A stretch of 64,000 bases of DNA. Source: Adiantum capillus-veneris. Lineage: Eukaryota > Streptophyta > Polypodiopsida > Polypodiales > Pteridaceae. Positions within the stretch are counted from its first letter, which is position 1, and every line of letters begins with the position of its first letter. The DNA lies in the NCBI GenBank assembly GCA_014529385.2, contig CM043951.1, positions 113,801,469 through 113,865,468 on the forward strand. The letters are read 5' to 3'. The notes under the pieces were generated by a model that saw only the letters and a list, made by a program, of their open reading frames with translations, was not told the origin of the DNA and searched no databases. The position numbers were made by a program, and so were the translations under genes. This document shows positions 58,850-64,000 of this stretch, in pieces.

Positions 58850-59135
58850 CATATTGTATCCAATCCTTCAAATACTTACCCTTACCCATATTTTATATCA
58901 TAGCAGCCATCTGGCTTAGCTCCCACTCCCTTAAATGTGAGACAAAGAATTGAGGCACTACATGGAGGAGAGTCTGTTATTGTACGCAAATTATATCCCT
59001 TAACAAGTTGAGAGTACGATCATCATACCCTACATGAGTGCTCAGCTTTTGATCACATCAAACTTGCTTTACCTATATTTTAGCCCATACCATGTCCTAC
59101 ATACATTTCTCTCCTAGCCACCTCATGGATTCAAC
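58850..59135 (+). repeat. Dispersed non-coding repeat, copy 3
   Basis: Shares with copy 1 the ordered phrases GTGAGACA, GGAGGAGAGTC, GAGTGCTCAGCTTTTGATCAC, ACATCAAACTTGCT, TTTTAGCCCATACCATG, TTCTCTCCTAGCCA. It is followed by the (CT)n(CG)n run. Confidence 0.55.
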
Positions 59136-59221
59136 TTGTCAATGTCCACCCTTATATCCATAGTCTTCAAGCATGTTACATGTTGTACTCGATCACATTG
59201 GTCAATCTGACCTTCAAGGAT

Positions 59222-59329
<108 letters not shown>

Positions 59330-59483
59330 ATTAACCTTTGAGGTCACTGTGATTGTGTCTATGATATTAAAAGTTATGTCCCCCTCTCCTTGTATAAGTA
59401 TGTGAGCATGCAAGCCCTTGAGTTCAAGAATCAACGTTCATCGGCTAAAATTTTTAGGTTTCATGTGATCTTCTTCTTCTTCT

Positions 59484-59537
<54 letters not shown>

Positions 59538-59673
59538 GCTTGCTATGCAACATGAAAGCTCGTTGCCAACAATGTGTGGATTGGATAAGGTTTGCCTAAA
59601 CTTAATAGTTGAGAGTCAAGATTAGTCGACCTCAAGATTAACGGGTCTCAAATAGCATCAGTAGGAAGAAAAA

Positions 59674-59749
<76 letters not shown>

Positions 59750-59751
<2 letters not shown>

Positions 59752-60628
59752 GCTGCAGGTCTAGTTTGTAGTATTAAAATGAAGCATGTGAGAAGCCAAG
59801 AGCCTAGTCGCGTGTACCAATGAGCTTGCTTTTTGCCCGGTCACAAGCCGGCTCTTTTCTCTCTACCTATCTAATCGTGATAGTTAAGAGCCTCAAAACG
59901 AGCATAGCCTTTCACATGGTTGACTTTTGAGGCCCTCTTGGTTAGCAACAACTTGCTCAAGATATGTCTCATCACTCAGTCAAATCAAGCATTTATCTTT
60001 GAAGCCACCGATTTTCTTGACTTGCAAACAAAACTGGAAGGCTATTTAGCCGTTCTAAAGTGACCAGGCTCTAAATGTAAGCAAAATGGCATTGAGGCAG
60101 TCCTACAATGGAGGCACATGCATGGTGGCAGCCCTACAAAAAGAGACCTCAATCATCATTTCTAGGGCGAGGCAAAGGCCCCACATTAGGTATGTAGCAC
60201 CAAGGAGGATTCCAAATGAGCAAAGGATTTCTAACTCCAAGACCAAGGCCAATACTCTCGACTGGCAATGCTTATCCTCCAATGCAATCACATCAGTATT
60301 CTGGAAAGATCATTTTTTTAAACATACAAAATTGCTTTCCTTTAATTTTCCAAGAGAAAATTTAGAAAATTAGGTTTATTTTGTAGGTTTTTACACTGCT
60401 TTTCTCTATTTTGGGGTGGAATTTCTCCTTTTCCCGTTGCCCTTAACCGGCATTTTTGAAATTGAAAATGACATGATAATAAGTTGAGACACATTTTTCC
60501 CAACAACTGAATCAAAGACCCACCTTGCACGACCGTTGTCATGAGCATTGTAGCAGCAGGCAATCGAGTTTTGGTTGGGGGGAGAGGGGAGGGGGCATTC
60601 TCCATCAAGCACCAAGGCTAATCAATGG

Positions 60629-60694
<66 letters not shown>

Positions 60695-61408
60695 TACGTT
60701 CGAGATGGACCAACTTATCGACGCGTAGCACAGCTCGATGTTCGTTATTTTCTCAAGCTACTAAGTAGAGCCACCTTTTACAAAAACAAAAGTAATCACC
60801 CTTCAAAATTAAAGGCTCGAGCGAAACTTCATAGCCTCGCTAAAGAGTTTAAATAATATAAATATATATATAGTACTAAGTATTGTGACTTTTTGATAGA
60901 AATGAGAAGTCAAAATGAAGTCTTTTCATTCTACCATCGGAGTACTTGCTACTAACCCCTAACCCTTCACTTTGCTACTTACCCTTCACAATACTTACAA
61001 TACTTGCTACTACTTACCCTTCACTTTTACATTTCTAACCAAATGTTTTTTGAGGTTCTTGAAATAAAGGAGAGAGTGAATTATGGATCCCCTCTCCTTC
61101 CTTGAAAATTTTAAGCTCAATTATATATAGTATACAATTATATATAGTATAGATTTCCACTAATTTATATGGAACCCAAGCAACTTATAAGGAGAATGTA
61201 ACGATTCCATATTTTATTACCATAAGACAAAATAATGTTGAGCAAGGTAAACCTTAGAAAATCACACTTATCTGTTGCGGGGGTTAATGTCTTTTGAAAA
61301 GCACATGTATGCGTTGTAAGGGTTTCATTCCAATACCAAAGTGGCTCACAAGAAGATTTAGAGATTTTCTCATGTAGGAAAACGGAATGTTTTTCATACA
61401 ATGCATAA
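59750..61408. other. Gap: no recognised gene, one compound microsatellite
   Basis: (CT)n(CA)n at 60631-60694 is the only clear feature. A short non-coding repeat ACTTGCTACT...ACCCTTCACTT recurs near 60.95-61.02 kb. Confidence 0.5.
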
Positions 61409-61561
61409 CATCATGAGCTTCAGGTGAGGGAGGCATTGCTACCTAGCTAGGTGCGATTGGGTGTAGGGGATCACTAGTCCCCCCCACCGGGCCGGGGGTC
61501 CCTTGCCCCCAATCATACCTAGCTAGGTATGCGATGCGTCCCTCACAAAAGCTCAAGATGT
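61409..61561. repeat. Hairpin element with 55-bp arms and GC-rich loop
   Basis: Left arm 61409-61462 (CATCATGAGCTT, GTGAGGGAGGCAT, TACCTAGCTAGGT, GATTGGG) pairs with right arm 61507-61561 with few mismatches; the loop (about 45 bases) is C/G-rich and holds CCACCGGGCCGGGGG. Each arm itself holds the palindrome ACCTAGCTAGGT. It resembles a small foldback MITE. Confidence 0.85.
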
Positions 61562-61638
61562 TGAGGTAAGTCACAATGTGGGAATTATTGTGAGAATTTG
61601 TTCAAACTTTCTTGTGGCTCTGAGCAATCCGTCACTGG

Positions 61639-61644
<6 letters not shown>

Positions 61645-61699
<55 letters not shown>
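61645..61699. repeat. (GA)n microsatellite
   Basis: About 27 GA units directly before the LINE fragment. Confidence 0.95.
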
Positions 61700-61701
<2 letters not shown>

Positions 61702-63403
61702 GGCCACCATGGGAGCACAATGATTCTTTCTATGCATCTCTGTGGACCGAAGAGACAGTTACAAAGGGTATGATTTTTAGACATCTTGGTGCTACATTGG
61801 GGCTTGAGGTATGGGTCTTGTACGAGGTTAGGAACAAGATGCAAACATGGGAATATGTGATGATCTTCCTCCCAAGTAGGGTAAAAGTGATCAAGTTTTA
61901 TATTCTCCTTTACACATCCTTCAATAGCCCCATGAAAGTAGTGAAAAGATTCCTTTGGAAAAATAACACCAAAGATATGGAACCTTGGTAGTTGGTATGG
62001 TGGGATGTCATCGTGAGACTGGTGGAGCAAGAAGGGATTGGGATTTGCAACCCGGTTATCCATGCAGAGGCCCAGTGTGCCAAGATTTTTATGGCAATAT
62101 CTAAATAGAACTAGACATGGACTATTATGATAAGGGTCATGAATGGGAAGGTTAAACTGTTCTCCTAGGGTGGCTAATGGAAAGGCCTAGATATGCAAGA
62201 CAAGTTGATTGCCCATAGGTGGACTGGCCTTAAACTGGGAGGAACATCAAGTGAGTTGGTATGGAAGTGCAATAGAGTCGTGAAGGCATTGGAGTGGGGA
62301 GATCTAACTAGATACTTCCAAAAATCCATCTTGCACTGGTCCCCTTGGTTCTCTAAATCTAGCAACATGCCACTGAACCCTCTTTAGAGGGACACAGTAA
62401 AAAAGATGAACAATAAAAGTCTAAGGCATCTGTCTCATTTCTGGGATAGATTTAGTAGGAGTTGGAAACATATTGATCACTTGGCTTCTCAGTTCAATCT
62501 AAGCGGGATAGAAAGACTTTTGGCGATTAGAGTTCTCGAAGGACTGAAAAACTCTTGTATGCCGGTAAATAAATCGGACTTTGTGTGGAAAGCCTGGTGA
62601 TGGCCCAAGAACATGAAATTTGGGAGACCAAAAACCAAGGATGTGTATCTTTCTCTTATGCTCTTGAGTGATTGGTTCTCCCTCTTCAACAAGAAACGGG
62701 GAAAGTAGTAGACGAAGGCAAAATGGGGGGCGGTAATGAATAACATATGGTCTCCACGATGGCCCATGGCAATGAAGTTCTTTATATGGAAATGTATATG
62801 GGGGCTTTTCTGACAAAAGTGAAAACTCATGCTAGAGGGATCAGCTCAAATAGATGCGGTGGGGTTGCAAAATGGCTTGCACAGTGAAAACCTCCCTCAT
62901 CTGCTCAAGGATTGCTCGACTATCGGTGGCCTAGCAAGAAAAATGTGCAAGTGGGCTCAAAGGACATGGAGCCTAGGTTTCTTTAAGAACAACTTGTTTC
63001 CTTGAGGGATGAGGTTTAAGAGCTAGGCACTCCTAGAATGCACTCCAATCGTCAGGTTGTGCTACTTTAAGGAAATATAGAAGGCCAAGATGCATAGGGT
63101 GTTTATGAATAATCCTTTACTACTAGGTTCAAGGAGATAATACTCAAAAGCAAGAAATTGATTGTCTCCACCACAAGTAAAAGGAAGGACTCATACGATT
63201 GGTATTGGGCCATTAATGCAGCTCTAATGGGATAAAGTTGATCTATTATGGGGTAGTGGGTTGCTGCTTTGGGAAGCCCAATTTTTGTCCTATGTAATAT
63301 GATGGCCCTTACAGCTCGGCACGAGCTTGAGATATCTTTGTACATTATTTTGATGAATATAATACATATACTCACTATTGTGAGTTTCAGAAAAAAAAAA
63401 GGA
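61700..63403 (+). pseudogene. 5'-truncated LINE (RT C-terminal part) with poly(A) tail
   Basis: The plus strand reads HLGATLGLEVW, VIKFYILLYTSF, RFLWKNNTKDMEPW, VWWDVI, QEGIGICNPVIHAEAQCAKIFMA, and further on WSPWFSK, FWDRFSRSW, FGRPKTKDVYLS: the pattern after the RT palm in plant LINEs (FLW..., LGI.NP...A...KW). Frames change and stops occur, so it is dead. The copy ends in GTGAGTTTCAG plus an A10 run at about 63392-63403, preceded by TTTTGATGAATATAATACATATAC, a usual LINE 3' end. The 5' end lies near the (GA)n run at 61.7 kb. Confidence 0.7.
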
Positions 63404-64000
63404 TTGCAACCACACATGTGTTCCTAGGGTTCGCGGGGCACCCTGCTCCTACTTGCGGCAACCTGCAAGGTTGCAAAGCATGGATTCTCAGGGCAGTCTT
63501 GTGGCGAGGCTATATTGTGGAGCTTGATGTGATCGACGGCATGCTTACGAGTTGTGAAGAGTGGTCTCCTTTGGGGTGAGGGACAAGGCTGCTTCCTCTA
63601 TTTGTCAAGTGTCCCCCTTGCCATCCCCTTCTTTTTGGGAGTAAGGGGAAGGTTTTTGCTCTCGTCTAATGAGTCAGCAACCAATTCTATTGCACAATCT
63701 TGTGGGCCCTCCTCTCAACTGGTAGTTGATGGTAGGTCTGGTGGTAGCAAGGGCATTTCTTTTTGGGGCTTGGATCCCCATTTAAAGCCTGCTCTTTCTT
63801 GATGCGTTTTTTGATTTGGTTCCATGACTGATCTCCAACATGCAAAGGTCACCATGGCAGCATGTTGGCGTTTGAGGTCATTGGGTTGTTGTTGGGCTTT
63901 GCGTTGTTTCTTATGGCTCTGAAGATTGCAGTGGATGTTGTCAATCTTCTTTGAGGTGATGGAATGAGTTGGCTTGCCCCTTATGCAAATCTATTGACTT
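63404..64000. other. Gap with no recognised gene
   Basis: An 82-codon plus-strand frame (63554-63802) has no recognisable content. Nothing else is supported. Confidence 0.45.

Overview
The window looks like transposon-dense nuclear DNA from a land plant. Signs of this are Ty1/copia and Ty3/gypsy polyproteins of plant type, a copia primer-binding site complementary to initiator tRNA-Met, an intron-containing MULE-type transposase, a decayed LINE, a PPR-like fragment, and very long (GA)n/(CT)n and (CA)n microsatellites. The copies of element types resemble those of seed-free plants (fern or lycophyte) more than angiosperms, but that placement is a judgement from memory of protein families and is not proven here. 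No rRNA gene, standard tRNA gene, CRISPR array, bacterial operon or clear single-copy host gene was recognised. Most short open frames are noise in eukaryotic intergenic DNA.

Layout. 1-7.2 kb: the 3' part of a plus-strand LTR element. It has a non-coding stretch carrying three copies of an 18-bp palindrome, then one 1,131-codon frame (Athila-ORF1/plant-mobile-like N-terminal part, long coiled coil, unknown C-terminal part) broken by only two nonsense codons, then a polypurine tract and a 489-bp LTR. 7.6-9.95 kb: minus-strand gypsy pol fragment with the unusual order RNase H - integrase - aspartic protease in one frame. 11.1-14.3 kb: a four-exon MULE-like transposase gene with excellent splice phases. 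14.7-17.4 kb: foldback and tandem repeats built on microsatellites. 17.5-21.05 kb: decayed gypsy gag-protease, probably interrupted by a full-length but damaged copia element (21.06-26.37 kb), since a gag-like piece continues at 26.4-26.8 kb. 29.3-31.4 kb: plus-strand gypsy integrase remnant. 33.4-34.1 and 37.6-38.4 kb: two related coiled-coil proteins that resemble LINE ORF1. 34.6-37.3 kb: hairpins and compound microsatellites. 39.4-39.8 kb: inverted-repeat element split by a tRNA-derived SINE-like unit. 42.4-47.4 kb: decayed gypsy element (protease, RT, RNase H, integrase) with TIR and hairpin elements inside or beside it. 47.4-48.2 kb: diverged solo LTR related to the copia LTR. 50.5-53.7 kb: an unrecognised minus-strand element ending in a polypurine tract and LTR. 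61.7-63.4 kb: 5'-truncated LINE with a poly(A) tail.

The genes do not form a pathway; they are layers of transposition. Decay is mainly by nonsense codons at CGA, CAG or CAA positions (TGA, TAG, TAA), as expected for deamination of methylated cytosine, plus small tandem duplications and deletions. The features most worth following are the integrase-protease fusion, the long 3' ORF of the first element with its palindromes, the near-intact MULE gene, and the ORF1-like coiled-coil family.
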